DNA from: Arthrobacter pascens
GTDB lineage: Bacteria; Actinomycetota; Actinomycetes; Actinomycetales; Micrococcaceae
Reading direction: 5' to 3'
Length of the DNA stretch: 64,000 nucleotides
Assembly (NCBI RefSeq): GCF_017052465.1
Contig: NZ_JAFHKT010000150.1
Location: forward strand, 1-64,000
The first letter of the stretch is position 1; the number at the start of each line of letters is the position of its first letter. Positions 7,508 through 16,402 of the stretch are shown here, in pieces. The translations under genes were made by a program, and so were the position numbers. The notes beneath the pieces are model-generated. The model saw only the letters and a list, made by a program, of their open reading frames with translations, was not told the origin of the DNA and ran no database searches.

Positions 7508-9088
7508 CTACTGGCCTGCGAATTTTGGTCGTGTCATTCGATAGCGAGTGTTGATCAGATAGGTCCCGATCTCGTAAGTCTGCCCGTAGTTGTATACGGG
7601 AAAGTCCCACGGCGCTGGGGTTTCTTCGAGTAATACCGGCGTGGTGTACCAAGGGCCCTTAGCCATCCAAATTCCATATCTTGTTCCGATGGTCCCAGCC
7701 TCGCCGGTCGTAATAAAGAATAAATTGCCTTCGCTAGTGCCGATCATCCCTCGAGACGAGCCTTTCCATGACCCCCCACCGTCGACGGGTGCGTCATCAA
7801 ACCAAATTGTTGGGTCGATTTTGGCGTGGTGCATGCCGGGGCCGAGATTTGCTCGATAGTACTGAAGTACGTGCGGTTGGGCTGTTCCGTCTCCTTCCAT
7901 AAAAATGCGGCTTGGCGTGCCAGGCGTGCTTTTTGTACAGCAGATATCAATCCCATACCGATTTGAGGAACCGCGGCCGGGTATAGGATTTCCAGTGGCC
8001 GCTTGGTGCCAAGTGACTCCGGCATCCGGGGAGTAGTAGTATCCAAATCCCCCCCAAGACCCCTGGTCGCCTACGTTCACGTGGATCTTATTGGGATCGG
8101 TTGGGTCCACTCGAACGCAGTGAACGTGGCGAGCCGCGGGAAGAGACAAGACGGTGGTCCAGGACATTCCGTTGTTTGTTGATTTATAGACAAATGCCCC
8201 CGAAGGATTTTTTGGTGTAGCATATGGCCCCGTCAGGCCGTAATTTGAATAAAATAGTGCCGATCCGTTGTGTGCGGCGTTCAGATAACGACCGGTAGAT
8301 CCTGCTGGCATTCCAGGCGGGGTTACATTGATCCAGGAATTGAACGTATCTACGGTCCCTTTCCAGAGTCTGCCATCAAGGGTGGTGACCCACCACAGGT
8401 CTGCATTGAAGACGACGCTGATAGCGGTTGAATCGGGGCCAAAGTCGGTCGCAGGGGACCTCCCCTTGTCCGTCCATGTCACAGCATCGTCAGAAGTGAC
8501 CCAGTGCCCATTCGTCGCAGAGTATCCATAAAGGCGCCCGGTCTTGGGGTTTTTACCTATGACGTAAACACCCATGTCGGTTCGATCGTAGGCCCCAACA
8601 AGTGGGGTCGGGTCGTCCGGGTGGAGCGTCACGAGGGGGATCTTAGTCTGGAGACCCAGGCCCGTTAGCGCCGTGGGCAATGGATGCGAATCCCCGACCA
8701 TGAGTGCACCGATCTGCTGACCATATGTTGAGTGCGAGGCGAAGGTGGACGAGGAGAGAGAGGTCGAGAATGCAACGTAGGCTAGCCCTTGCTGGAGGTC
8801 GGTTGGCGGTAGTGCGATCTCCGCCGGGAAATTGCCAGGTCCATTACCGACAGCTCCGGAGCAGACAACTCGGTTAAGCGCCGCATCATATGCTCCAACG
8901 CTTACGTCACCGCCTGCGGTGACGACATGAATGCGGGCCCGTCTGGCTCGAATCGTCTTTATGACTGTTGTCGGGGCCAGAATGGCTGTATTAACACCAA
9001 ATGAGGAATCTGTATCTCGAGCAATCGGGGCTACAGGCAGAGATTGCGGAGTGCCTACTTGGGCCGAGGGAGCATCCAGAATTCCCAT
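7508..9088 (-). CDS. Large beta-propeller (BNR/sialidase-like) protein of unknown function
   Basis: A 526-residue protein with recurring BNR-like turns, such as STNNGMSWTTVLSL, SPDAGVTWHQA and TSDDAVTWTDKG, spaced as in six- or seven-bladed propellers of the sialidase/exo-alpha fold. No signal peptide is visible; it begins MGILDAPSAQVG. No catalytic Arg triad or Asp box set complete enough to call a sialidase was found. Its ATG follows the stop of the Tat-signal gene upstream without a gap, so the two form an operon and may act together at the cell surface. DNA is AT-richer than the flanking operon, suggesting acquisition. It could be a glycan-binding or phage-tail-like adhesin. Confidence 0.55.
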   Translation of the reverse strand: MGILDAPSAQVGTPQSLPVAPIARDTDSSFGVNTAILAPTTVIKTIRARRARIHVVTAGGDVSVGAYDAALNRVVCSGAVGNGPGNFPAEIALPPTDLQQGLAYVAFSTSLSSSTFASHSTYGQQIGALMVGDSHPLPTALTGLGLQTKIPLVTLHPDDPTPLVGAYDRTDMGVYVIGKNPKTGRLYGYSATNGHWVTSDDAVTWTDKGRSPATDFGPDSTAISVVFNADLWWVTTLDGRLWKGTVDTFNSWINVTPPGMPAGSTGRYLNAAHNGSALFYSNYGLTGPYATPKNPSGAFVYKSTNNGMSWTTVLSLPAARHVHCVRVDPTDPNKIHVNVGDQGSWGGFGYYYSPDAGVTWHQAATGNPIPGRGSSNRYGIDICCTKSTPGTPSRIFMEGDGTAQPHVLQYYRANLGPGMHHAKIDPTIWFDDAPVDGGGSWKGSSRGMIGTSEGNLFFITTGEAGTIGTRYGIWMAKGPWYTTPVLLEETPAPWDFPVYNYGQTYEIGTYLINTRYRMTRPKFAGQ

Positions 9089-9733
9089 TTAGCTCACTAC
9101 AATCTGCGGAACCGCTACTGCCGCGCCTGAGGCATTCCGTTTGATGGGCGGCTGGGTGAACGTCCTGGATCCGTACGAGATGTGGTAGGCGTTGATGGCG
9201 CCGCTCGCATCGATTACGTCAGTCGTGAAATATCCGGTTGTGCCGTCGGGCCAAATGACCGTGGCCGATGTTATGACATTCTGTTCGTTGCGAATAATTT
9301 CTCCCACGATCAACAGGTCTGGATTTCTTGCCGCATGAATTAGACCCATTTGAATAGTGTCTGATTCGTCGCCCGAAGCCGGTTGAGATGGAGAAGAATT
9401 CTCGGCCGCTTCCGCAGGACTTGCAGAAAAGGCGTATGCCCCGCTAACTGCGGTGATAAGCGAACCTATGCGCAGGAGGCTGCGGCGCTTGACAATTCCG
9501 CCGCCTTGGTTCTTGATAATCGCCCCTCCTGTTTCAGCGCTCAAGGAATCTCCGAGTAGCTGGTCTTTCTCAGACTTATTCATCAAGATGAACTCAGTTT
9601 TCTCGAGTTCTTGCCAATCCGGGCGCAGTGATTGTCGGCATCTCACTTTCTCAAGCCGCGCACGATCCTGTTCATTTGTAGCGGCTGCACTATCTGCTCC
9701 GCGATTCCCCCACTTTTCTATCTTCATGGCCAT
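9089..9733 (-). CDS. Hypothetical exported protein with Tat-like signal
   Basis: A 214-residue protein with an unusually long N-region followed by KRRSLLRIGSLITAVSGAYA at about residues 80-99 and an AEAAE cleavage-like site. This resembles a twin-arginine signal although the phenylalanine of the consensus is replaced by Leu. The C-terminal half contains VIWPDGTTGYFTTDVID and AYHISYGSRTFTQPPIKRNASG, consistent with a small beta-rich domain. An internal ATG at 9583 (MNKSEKDQLL) is another possible start; no good ribosome binding site separates them. It is immediately upstream of the propeller gene, which probably shares its transcript. I do not recognise a family. Confidence 0.5.
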   Translation of the reverse strand: MAMKIEKWGNRGADSAAATNEQDRARLEKVRCRQSLRPDWQELEKTEFILMNKSEKDQLLGDSLSAETGGAIIKNQGGGIVKRRSLLRIGSLITAVSGAYAFSASPAEAAENSSPSQPASGDESDTIQMGLIHAARNPDLLIVGEIIRNEQNVITSATVIWPDGTTGYFTTDVIDASGAINAYHISYGSRTFTQPPIKRNASGAAVAVPQIVVS

Positions 9734-10032
9734 AATTTATGGGGCGGGCAAGGGGGCAAGCCAGAGTAAGTAGTACCCGTCTTCAAGAAAGGCAGTACTT
9801 GCGAACGAGCTCCTCGTACGGGGCATCTTTCAATTCCTACTTGCCCCGAGGTGTGGAAACGGGTACCCGCTTGGCGTCGCCGTCCGAAACCCCGTCAACG
9901 CTGCACGTGCGCTTGCCGCTTGTCGTGCACACAGAATCTGTGGCCTCATTCGCTTCTATGAAGGACTGCCAGCCTCATGAGTAGAATCGAGGCCTGAAGA
10001 CCGCAGATGCTCCCAAGATTTACGGAGAACGA
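9734..10032. other. Intergenic region, no gene seen
   Basis: About 300 bp between divergently transcribed genes. It must hold the promoters of both. A GGAGA ribosome binding site ends about five bases before the ATG at 10033. A short open frame in the middle has no support. Confidence 0.4.
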
Positions 10033-10848
10033 ATGTCACGATGGCTCGAGGTCGGCACGGACAACTATGTGCTGACGACGGAAAATTCAAAGCTAAACAC
10101 CGGCCTGATCATTGGAACGGAACGGGCCATGGTCATCGACACCGGGTGCGGGCCGCGGCAAGGGCGCGAGATTCTGGATGCTGTGCGTCAGAAGACTCAG
10201 CTGCCCTTGGTCGTCGTGAACACCCATGCGCACTACGACCACTTCTTCGGCAACGCTGTGTTCGCCGAGGACGGTGCCACCGAATTCTGGGCCCACGAGA
10301 ACTGCGCCGAGGAGATCAGCGACAACGGCGATGCCCAGAGGCCCGCTGTTACCGATCTGGAGCCGGAAATGGCCGCCGGTGAAGGCGCGAATGTTGAACT
10401 GGTGGTGCCGAACGCGCTGGTCCGGGACCAGCCGGTGCTCGTGGATCTGGGCGGACAGTCGGCTACGATGATCTACCTTGGCCGAGGCCACACCGACGGC
10501 GACCTGCTGGTGGGCACCAGCACCACGCTGTACGCCGGTGACCTGGTGGAGCAGGGAGCACACCCTTCGTTCGAGGACTCGTACCCGGTGGAATGGGCCG
10601 ACGCCCTGCGGCACCTCTCGGCACTGCGGCACCGCTACGAATTCCTCATCCCCGGCCACGGCGAGCCGTGCAGCGACCGCTTCGTCAAGACCATGGCGGA
10701 CACCATGTCCACGGCCGTCAGGCAGGCACGCCAGTCGATACGGGACACACCTTCCGACGCCACGAAGGCCATTCCTGTTTTGCCATACGGACCGGAGCAG
10801 TCCCGCTGGTTCATCAAGCGACTTCAAGAGACGCGGCCGCAGCACTAG
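10033..10848 (+). CDS. Metallo-beta-lactamase-fold hydrolase
   Basis: A 271-residue cytoplasmic hydrolase with the complete zinc-binding set of the superfamily. HxHxDH is at residues 65-70 (THAHYDHFFGN), a later His in GRGHTDGD, an Asp in YAGDLVEQGAH and a final His in IPGHGEPC. Overall length and the GRGHTDGDL segment resemble the glyoxalase II/subclass B-like MBL hydrolases. The substrate is not predictable. It stands alone, convergent with the broken beta-helix gene, whose last codons it overlaps by a few bases. The start is supported by GGAGA upstream. Confidence 0.85.
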   Translation: MSRWLEVGTDNYVLTTENSKLNTGLIIGTERAMVIDTGCGPRQGREILDAVRQKTQLPLVVVNTHAHYDHFFGNAVFAEDGATEFWAHENCAEEISDNGDAQRPAVTDLEPEMAAGEGANVELVVPNALVRDQPVLVDLGGQSATMIYLGRGHTDGDLLVGTSTTLYAGDLVEQGAHPSFEDSYPVEWADALRHLSALRHRYEFLIPGHGEPCSDRFVKTMADTMSTAVRQARQSIRDTPSDATKAIPVLPYGPEQSRWFIKRLQETRPQH

Positions 10849-13740
10849 TCGTTGCGGAGAAGTCCGGTAAGGCCGGCCAACAGGAGCGCGGCGAGAAGCC
10901 AGGCCAAGCCCCGAATAGCTGCAAAGGTTCCCTGAAGCCATGGCGTTCCGCTGATTCGCCATGCGTCAGCCTGACCTGTAGCAGCAGCCGGTATGGCCGT
11001 GTCTACAGCGAAGAGGCCAGGGCTAAAGGGCAGGTAGTTCGGTGGCAGGTTGATGGTGTCGGCGCCTAGAACGCCATTCGAGGCGTCGTTGTTATTTGCG
11101 GCAATTATGGTGGATGCGTCAATTTTCGTAGGGTAAAGCTTCCGGTCTGCGCCGAGCTCAATAAGAAGACTAGGAGCCATAGGGCTGCCAGCCAACCAAT
11201 GACAATTAGTGGATAGTATCCGTAGCCAACCAGGCCGCCGTAAATTAGCCTCATGGCTTTAGACGGGCTGGGGGCGACCCGAGTGGTCCTCCGGGCTGCC
11301 TGGTATCGCAGCCATCGGCCATCCTCAGGCTGGCCGATTTGGTCGTAGCACTTGGCCAGTTCCTTCCAGGGCTGAGAAGCGAATTCCTTCCTTCGGTGGT
11401 TTCCGTCCCGGGCTTCAATGGAGTCCAACCAATCAGCTGCACTTTTCCAGTCCGATCGTAGGAAGCCTTCAACGGTCCCCAGTGTCCAGCCTTGGGCGTT
11501 GGAGATAGGAGGAAGCCCATTCGGCGGTTTCACGATTCCGGCTGAAAGGACGCGGATTGCAGCGAAAGAAAAGTCCACACCGTCGTGACTCACGAGATTG
11601 AGACGTAGAACGACACCGCCAATCCGGGCGTTTGAGAGGCTGAGCGCGTTAGCGCCCTGATTCATTAGTGTCGCTGAAGTAAGGTCAAGTACGCCGCCTA
11701 ATATGCACATTGACTGCCCGGACTTCGCCGACGGCTTCAACGGCGTTGAATATCGTATCGCCCGTGATCTCTGCACCGTAGAGTTCGGGTGAGGTCTTTC
11801 CAGTGCCATGGAGCACAGCCCCTGTGAACTGGAGTTGCTGGCCAAAGTGTGCGACGGGCGCGCGGACTTCACCCGTTGTCTGTATCTCGTTGAGAAAGGC
11901 GGTTCCTTTGACGAATATCCCTTCCAGGTCCAGGGCATGACCGTCGGAGCGGCTCAAAGTCGCGCACGAAAAGTTGAGCTGCCCGCCGATAACAGCGCGG
12001 CTGCAGTCGGCGCCGCCGTTCGCGGTCATGTTGTAGAACGAGGCATTCCCGTCGACGCGGGTGCTTTGGATATCGAGAGCGACGCCTCGGGGTCTGGTAA
12101 GCGATGCTTCTGACATACTCAGGTCGGTGAGGAAATGAGCATTGGCGAATCGTATGGCGCCGGCGGCAGTTAAATTAGTCAGACACGTGTCTCTGGCCAG
12201 CTCGGGGCCGTATAGGTCCAAGGCATGCCCATGACGATCACTGAGTTTGGCCCGCTCTAGTGAGAGCTGGCCACCGAAGTGCGTGTTGACGGCGGACACT
12301 GTGCCGGCAGCAACGAGTCCATCCAAAATCGCATCTCCGGCGACCATGCCGCCGTCCATATCCAGAGCGGTGCCATACCGCCTGCTGAGCTTCGCTCCGC
12401 GCAGTAAAAGAGCCCCGCCCACACGAACGCCCACGGTCGACACCTGGCCGAATGCCTGGAGCTTGTCCGGAAAGGCGCTGCCGGATACTACGGTGCCTTC
12501 AAGCCGTAGGGCTTGGCGCCCGCGGTTGCGGAGCTTGGCAGCCGTTAGGACCAACGCGCCGTCTATATGCGCGTTGACGACCGCCACTTCACCAGTGGCC
12601 GTCAGTCCTTCCCCAAAGGCGCCGCCCGTGATTTTCGGGCCCTTCAGGTTGAGGGCACTGCCCCCGAGGTTCAACAGCTCCGCTCGCGTCAAGTTGAGCT
12701 GCCCACCGATCTCCGAGAAGTAGAATGACGTACTGCCCGCGGTTTTTATATATTTAGGAGTAACGCGTCGCCCCCGACGTGCGCACTATGGAGGTCCACA
12801 GCTGATCCTGCTGGACTATTCATCTCCGCCGCGGACATGTTGAGGTCGGCTCTAAAGCGTGCGTTAATCATGCGGACTTCTCCATTGGCGGAGACGCCAT
12901 CGAGCAACGCGTCCATGGCCACTTCAGCGCCGTAAACATCTAGGGAGATCCCCTTGGGATTACTGAGCTTTGCGGCTTAAAGGGATAGCTGGCCTCCGAA
13001 CCTAGAACCATTCGCGCGGACCTCTCCGCTAGCTTCGAGTAGGTTCAGAAGAGCATCTCCGCCGATGACGGCCCCGGTAAGTTCCAAAGCGGTCCCATTG
13101 GACGTACTGAGCTTTGCTGCGTCGAGAACAAGTTGACCTCCGATGCGTGCGTTGACGGGCCCGAACTTCGCCAGATGCAGTCAGATTCGCCAGCTCCGCA
13201 TCTCCCTCAATCTTGGTTCCCGAGAGATTCAAGGCGCATTCGTCGCCAGCAGAAAGACTGGATCCAGTCAGGCTAAGCCGTCCACCAATGACCACTTCAT
13301 ATTGCATTCAGTGCTCCTGTCGATCGAATACCGGGCATGTCTAGACTTCCGTTCACACGAGCGGCGGCGACTGAAAGGCCTGGCAGCTCCACATTCGAGA
13401 GGATAAGGTCCTCAACTGTCGCGCCTTCAAACGACGGAGCCTTATCGAGGCGGCATTGATCGAAATAAAGTCGGCAGGGAATGGTGGCGAAATCAAAGTT
13501 CATTGTGCCGGTTATCACGGTTCTTTGGACTTGCAGTCCCTGCGGATCGAACCTAAGACCGGGAGTGAGTAGTACGTGCCGGATAGCTTCAGCGGGGATC
13601 GCGGACAGGACATCCTCATCTTCCGCGGGGTCCTGACCCTCCTCGTCTACGCCAACCGACTCGTCAATGGCGAGGCCCGTCCTGACCGCCTCGCGAAGCC
13701 GAGCAATCCAATAGGTTCGGGAGCTGACTTCCACGGTCAT
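10845..13740 (-). pseudogene. Disrupted membrane-anchored beta-helix repeat protein (actinobacterial membrane-associated oxidoreductase-type family)
   Basis: Fragments in several frames together rebuild one protein of roughly 950 residues. The N-terminal piece (13297-13740) ends in LPGLSVAAARVNGSLDMPGI. The middle has units of about 35 residues of the form GEVRA.NAHIGGQL.L..AKLS..G.ALDLxGxxVxG. The C-terminal piece (10845-11938) has a helical WKELAKCYDQIGQPEDGRWL segment and membrane helices. Breaks include frameshifts near 13308, 13170, 12740, 11690 and 11150 and a TAA at 12977-12979. The intact family is common in Streptomyces and relatives and is often labelled membrane-associated oxidoreductase without good evidence. 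Function is unknown and the copy is probably dead. Confidence 0.75.
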
Positions 13741-13929
13741 AGTTCAGTGCTAGCACTCAGACGGTTAATTGAGAAATATTGACTTTGTATGGGATTCCTT
13801 AGGAATAAGTCGGCGGGAATGCGCGCCGACATATTGCAGTGCTGATCCAAGTATCCCAGTGGTGGCCATAATGAAAAATAGGTACCGGCTACTCTGGGGC
13901 CTCACACTCACTCACTCTAGGTTGAGTGC
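13741..13929. promoter_or_regulatory. Upstream region of the broken beta-helix gene with two palindromes
   Basis: This lower-GC stretch contains perfect palindromes AGTGCTAGCACT at 13746-13757 and ATTCCTTAGGAAT at 13794-13806. They sit where a promoter and operator of the leftward pseudogene would lie. No regulator gene is adjacent, so the role is speculative. Confidence 0.3.
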
Positions 13930-14211
13930 ATGAAGACCGGAATCCGCCACTCGATCCGCCAGTTCATCGAGCGGAACATCATCGCCGATGATCCAGCGCC
14001 GCAGCGGTCCTGGCTCGACCAGCAGGACATGCCCCGCCGGGAGAGGAGCCTGAACGCTCCCGTTTCGGGCTTGCCTGTCGCTCCACTGCCCCCGCTTCCG
14101 GGACGGCACAGCGCGGTACTGCACCTGCAGTCCTTCGGCAGGCTCAAGGGACGGCGCGCAGCGCGTGTCCATCGCGCGGCCGACGCGCCGAGCGTGAAGG
14201 AAATGATCTGA
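13930..14211 (+). CDS. Doubtful small hypothetical protein
   Basis: A 93-codon frame whose first 33 residues (MKTGIRHSIRQFIERNIIAD, then DPAPQRSWLDQQD) look like a natural amphipathic peptide. The remainder is low-complexity and Arg-rich and could be out of frame. No good ribosome binding site precedes the ATG. Frames on the other strand cover the same DNA but look less protein-like. It may be a real short gene with a damaged 3' part. Confidence 0.3.
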   Translation: MKTGIRHSIRQFIERNIIADDPAPQRSWLDQQDMPRRERSLNAPVSGLPVAPLPPLPGRHSAVLHLQSFGRLKGRRAARVHRAADAPSVKEMI

Positions 14212-14301
14212 GGCGCATTCTTGCGGCGCAACAGGATGTCTTGATCTTTTCTTGAGGTTTACCTGAGCCTTTCTTGATCCATCGCCGTTAGCGTCGCAGC
14301 C

Positions 14302-14445
14302 ATGAGCGCTTATGGGGGCAGCAGATACGGCAGGCGCATGGAACGGGAGATACGCCGGCGCAAGTTCCGGCTCGTTACCTACGTGGGGCTGGCGATGCTG
14401 GCCGTTGCGACGGCGGCAGTGGTGGTGCTCGCGCTGCAGAAATAG
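14302..14445 (+). CDS. Small single-pass membrane protein
   Basis: A 47-residue protein, MSAYGGSRYGRRMEREIRRR followed by KFRLVTYVGL and a hydrophobic helix AMLAVATAAVVVLALQK. The basic N-terminal region followed by one membrane helix predicts an inner-membrane peptide with a cytoplasmic basic arm. A similar 44-residue protein is encoded at 39419-39553, sharing a basic arm and an LAVATA.VV helix. It is the first of three very short membrane proteins just upstream of the ParA-like gene. Function unknown. Confidence 0.5.
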   Translation: MSAYGGSRYGRRMEREIRRRKFRLVTYVGLAMLAVATAAVVVLALQK

Positions 14446-14525
14446 AGCCACGGGAGGGCGCCGTTGCGCCATGCTGACGCTTTGACGAGGTTTGTCAAAC
14501 GCGTGTCCAAGTGGACAGCCGCGTT

Positions 14526-14540
14526 GACTACTAAGTAGTC
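14526..14540. promoter_or_regulatory. 15-bp palindrome upstream of small membrane protein gene
   Basis: GACTACTAAGTAGTC is a perfect inverted repeat around a central base. It lies about 100 bp before the start of the next gene, with two further short dyads just upstream (TTTGAC..GTCAAA and GTCCAAGTGGAC). It is a candidate operator only. Confidence 0.3.
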
Positions 14541-14640
14541 TGACCGCAGATCTATGGGGGATCTACCTGTCAGTTACTGTCGTCGTCGCCAAAAGCCCAA
14601 TGCGGTTGCGTCGAAGGTCTCAACGTCCCGGAGGTTTACC

Positions 14641-14787
14641 GTGGCACTTCCCGACTTCATCTTTGCGCTCTGCGCCCTGCTGGGCAGCCTTCTGATTCCA
14701 TTCGCCGGCCTCTATGCGCTGCTGCGCCTGAAGCGGCGTGCTGTGGCTCCGGCTGTGGCCGGAGCCGTCCAGGCGCGGGTGGAGTAG
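14641..14787 (+). CDS. Small membrane protein, start set by ribosome binding site
   Basis: A 48-residue peptide, VALPDFIFALCALLGSLLIP then FAGLYALLRLKRRAVAPAV, with one long hydrophobic segment and a basic tail. The GTG at 14641 is chosen because GGAGG at 14630-14634 sits six bases upstream; an in-frame ATG at 14554 would add an unlikely hydrophilic extension. The next small gene starts two bases after its stop, indicating cotranscription. Function unknown. Confidence 0.5.
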   Translation: MALPDFIFALCALLGSLLIPFAGLYALLRLKRRAVAPAVAGAVQARVE

Positions 14788-14789
14788 AC

Positions 14790-14909
14790 GTGCCGTACAT
14801 CGACATCAATCCGCACCGCAGCCGCCCCAAATGGTGGAGCTATGTTGCGTTGGGCCTCCTCCTGGTTCTCACCACTGCAGTCGTGGGTGCCGCCCTCGTC
14901 CAGGGCTGA
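14790..14909 (+). CDS. Small membrane protein following directly
   Basis: A 39-residue peptide beginning VPYIDINPHRSRPKWWSYVA, then a hydrophobic helix LGLLLVLTTAVVGAALVQG. It starts at a GTG two bases after the previous stop. The basic and tryptophan-rich stretch before the helix suggests interaction with the membrane surface. Together with its two predecessors it forms a run of tiny membrane proteins in front of the ATPase gene. Function unknown. Confidence 0.45.
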   Translation: MPYIDINPHRSRPKWWSYVALGLLLVLTTAVVGAALVQG

Positions 14910-15003
14910 TGACAGCGGCAGGTGCGCCAGCACCTAGAATTGCTGTTTGAACCTATCCAATCGAGAAGCAGCGGATATTGCTGTGAGCCCTGGGGGACCG
15001 AAC

Positions 15004-16233
15004 ATGCCCAAACCGGCGGATAACCAGATAGCCGAAGCAGACACCGACACGGAGCAGCCAGAGCTGCGACGCCGCCGTGCCCGCCGCCGTGACGGCAGCG
15101 ACTCCGACGACTGGACAGGATCCTTTGACGCAGTGACACCCAACACCAGTTCCGTCCCCGTACTCCCGGTCCGCAGCTCCTCCTGGGCCGAAGCGGCCGC
15201 TGCCGCGGACGGCCTGACTGAAGCCCCGCCCGCGCCGGCCCGCATGCCGGCGGCAGCACCGGCGTCGTCTGTTCCGGAAGCTGCCCCCGAACCGGAACTG
15301 CCGACGGCGGACGCCACCGCGCTGCCGACGTCGTTCGTCCGCGAGCAGAAGCCCCGCCCGAAACGCGGCTTCCGCGGCTTCCTGTACCGGATGACCGGTG
15401 GCTCCTGGAATATGGGCCCCAGCGCGCAGGAGCGTGAGGAGGACGAGCTGGCCCGGCGAATCTCCCGCCAGCTGCAGGGCAGCTTTAACACCGCCGTGCT
15501 CAGCCTCAAGGGCGGCATCGGCAAGACTTCAACAACGGTGGGCGTGGGCCTGACCCTCGCCGAATTCCGCGGCGACCCGCCGTGCGCCATCGACGCGAAC
15601 CCGGACTCCGGCGACCTCGTGGAGCGCGCCCTGGGCGAGGGCATCTACCAGCAGACCACGCCGCGGACCATTACCGACCTGCTCAAGAACATTGACTCCA
15701 TCGATTCGCTCACCGGGCTGTCCCGCTACATGCATCACTCCGGCCGTCTGCACCTCATTGCCGGCGAGCAGGACCCAGAGGTGTCCGACTCCCTCACCGC
15801 GGAGGAGTATCTGCGGATCCGCAAGGTCATCGCCAGCTACTACTCGGTGGCGCTGACCGACTGCGGTACCGGCGTGACTCACAATGCGATGAGCGGCATC
15901 CTGCAGTCGGCGGACAACCTCATCATCGCCGCCGGTTACGCGGTGAGCGGCGCCAAGCGCGCCCGCAGCACCCTGCAGTGGCTCGCCAGCCATGGCTACG
16001 AGGAGCTGGCACGCAATGCGATCGTGGTGATCACGGACAAGGACGAAGTCTCTTCCCGTGTGGACAAGGACGCCATCGAGGAGCACCTCGCCGGAATGTG
16101 CCGCGAGCTCATCGCCGTGCCGCACGACAGGGGAGTGGCTGACGGGGATCTGGTGACCCTGGACGTACTGAAGCCGGAGACGCGGCGGGCCTACAAGGAG
16201 ATCGCTGCCGCGATTGTGGACGGGTACAAGTAG
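15004..16233 (+). CDS. MinD/ParA-like ATPase with long disordered N-terminus
   Basis: A 409-residue P-loop ATPase. The deviant Walker A motif KGGIGKT lies at residues 169-175, followed by VGVGLTLAEFRGDPPCAIDA (Walker A-prime region) and VALTDCGTGVTHNAMSGIL (Walker B region). The first 120 residues are Pro/Ala/Glu-rich and probably disordered. The layout resembles ATPases found near type VII secretion genes (EspI-like) as well as partition ATPases, but no ESX or ParB gene is nearby. The ATG at 15004 is preferred because TGGGGGA ends seven bases before it. Two degenerate copies of its 3' end occur at 20367 and 26052. It probably positions or energises something at the membrane; the cargo is unknown. 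Confidence 0.75.
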   Translation: MPKPADNQIAEADTDTEQPELRRRRARRRDGSDSDDWTGSFDAVTPNTSSVPVLPVRSSSWAEAAAAADGLTEAPPAPARMPAAAPASSVPEAAPEPELPTADATALPTSFVREQKPRPKRGFRGFLYRMTGGSWNMGPSAQEREEDELARRISRQLQGSFNTAVLSLKGGIGKTSTTVGVGLTLAEFRGDPPCAIDANPDSGDLVERALGEGIYQQTTPRTITDLLKNIDSIDSLTGLSRYMHHSGRLHLIAGEQDPEVSDSLTAEEYLRIRKVIASYYSVALTDCGTGVTHNAMSGILQSADNLIIAAGYAVSGAKRARSTLQWLASHGYEELARNAIVVITDKDEVSSRVDKDAIEEHLAGMCRELIAVPHDRGVADGDLVTLDVLKPETRRAYKEIAAAIVDGYK

Positions 16234-16402
16234 GGGATACGGGAGCGGCTTGCCCGCTTCCTGATCGAACGAACGACGGTCAGATCGAACGGATAGTGAG
16301 AGCCTCGGCGGCCGGCTCCAAAGACTGTCTTGCTGGGGAACTTAACCGGTCTTATGGAGCCGTTATCATTAGGGCAGGCTCATCACAACTTTTGGGGGAA
16401 TC

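Noticed and set aside
7508..9088. Calling the propeller protein a sialidase
   Set aside because: BNR-like turns are present, but no Arg triad or nucleophile Tyr/Glu pair could be assigned.
9739..9984. Short frame in the intergenic region before the metallo-hydrolase
   Set aside because: No ribosome binding site, no domain and irregular composition.
13912..14472. Leftward frame of 186 codons upstream of the small membrane proteins
   Set aside because: It is Arg/His/Pro-rich with no domain or ribosome binding site, and it overlaps the better-looking small peptide at 14302.
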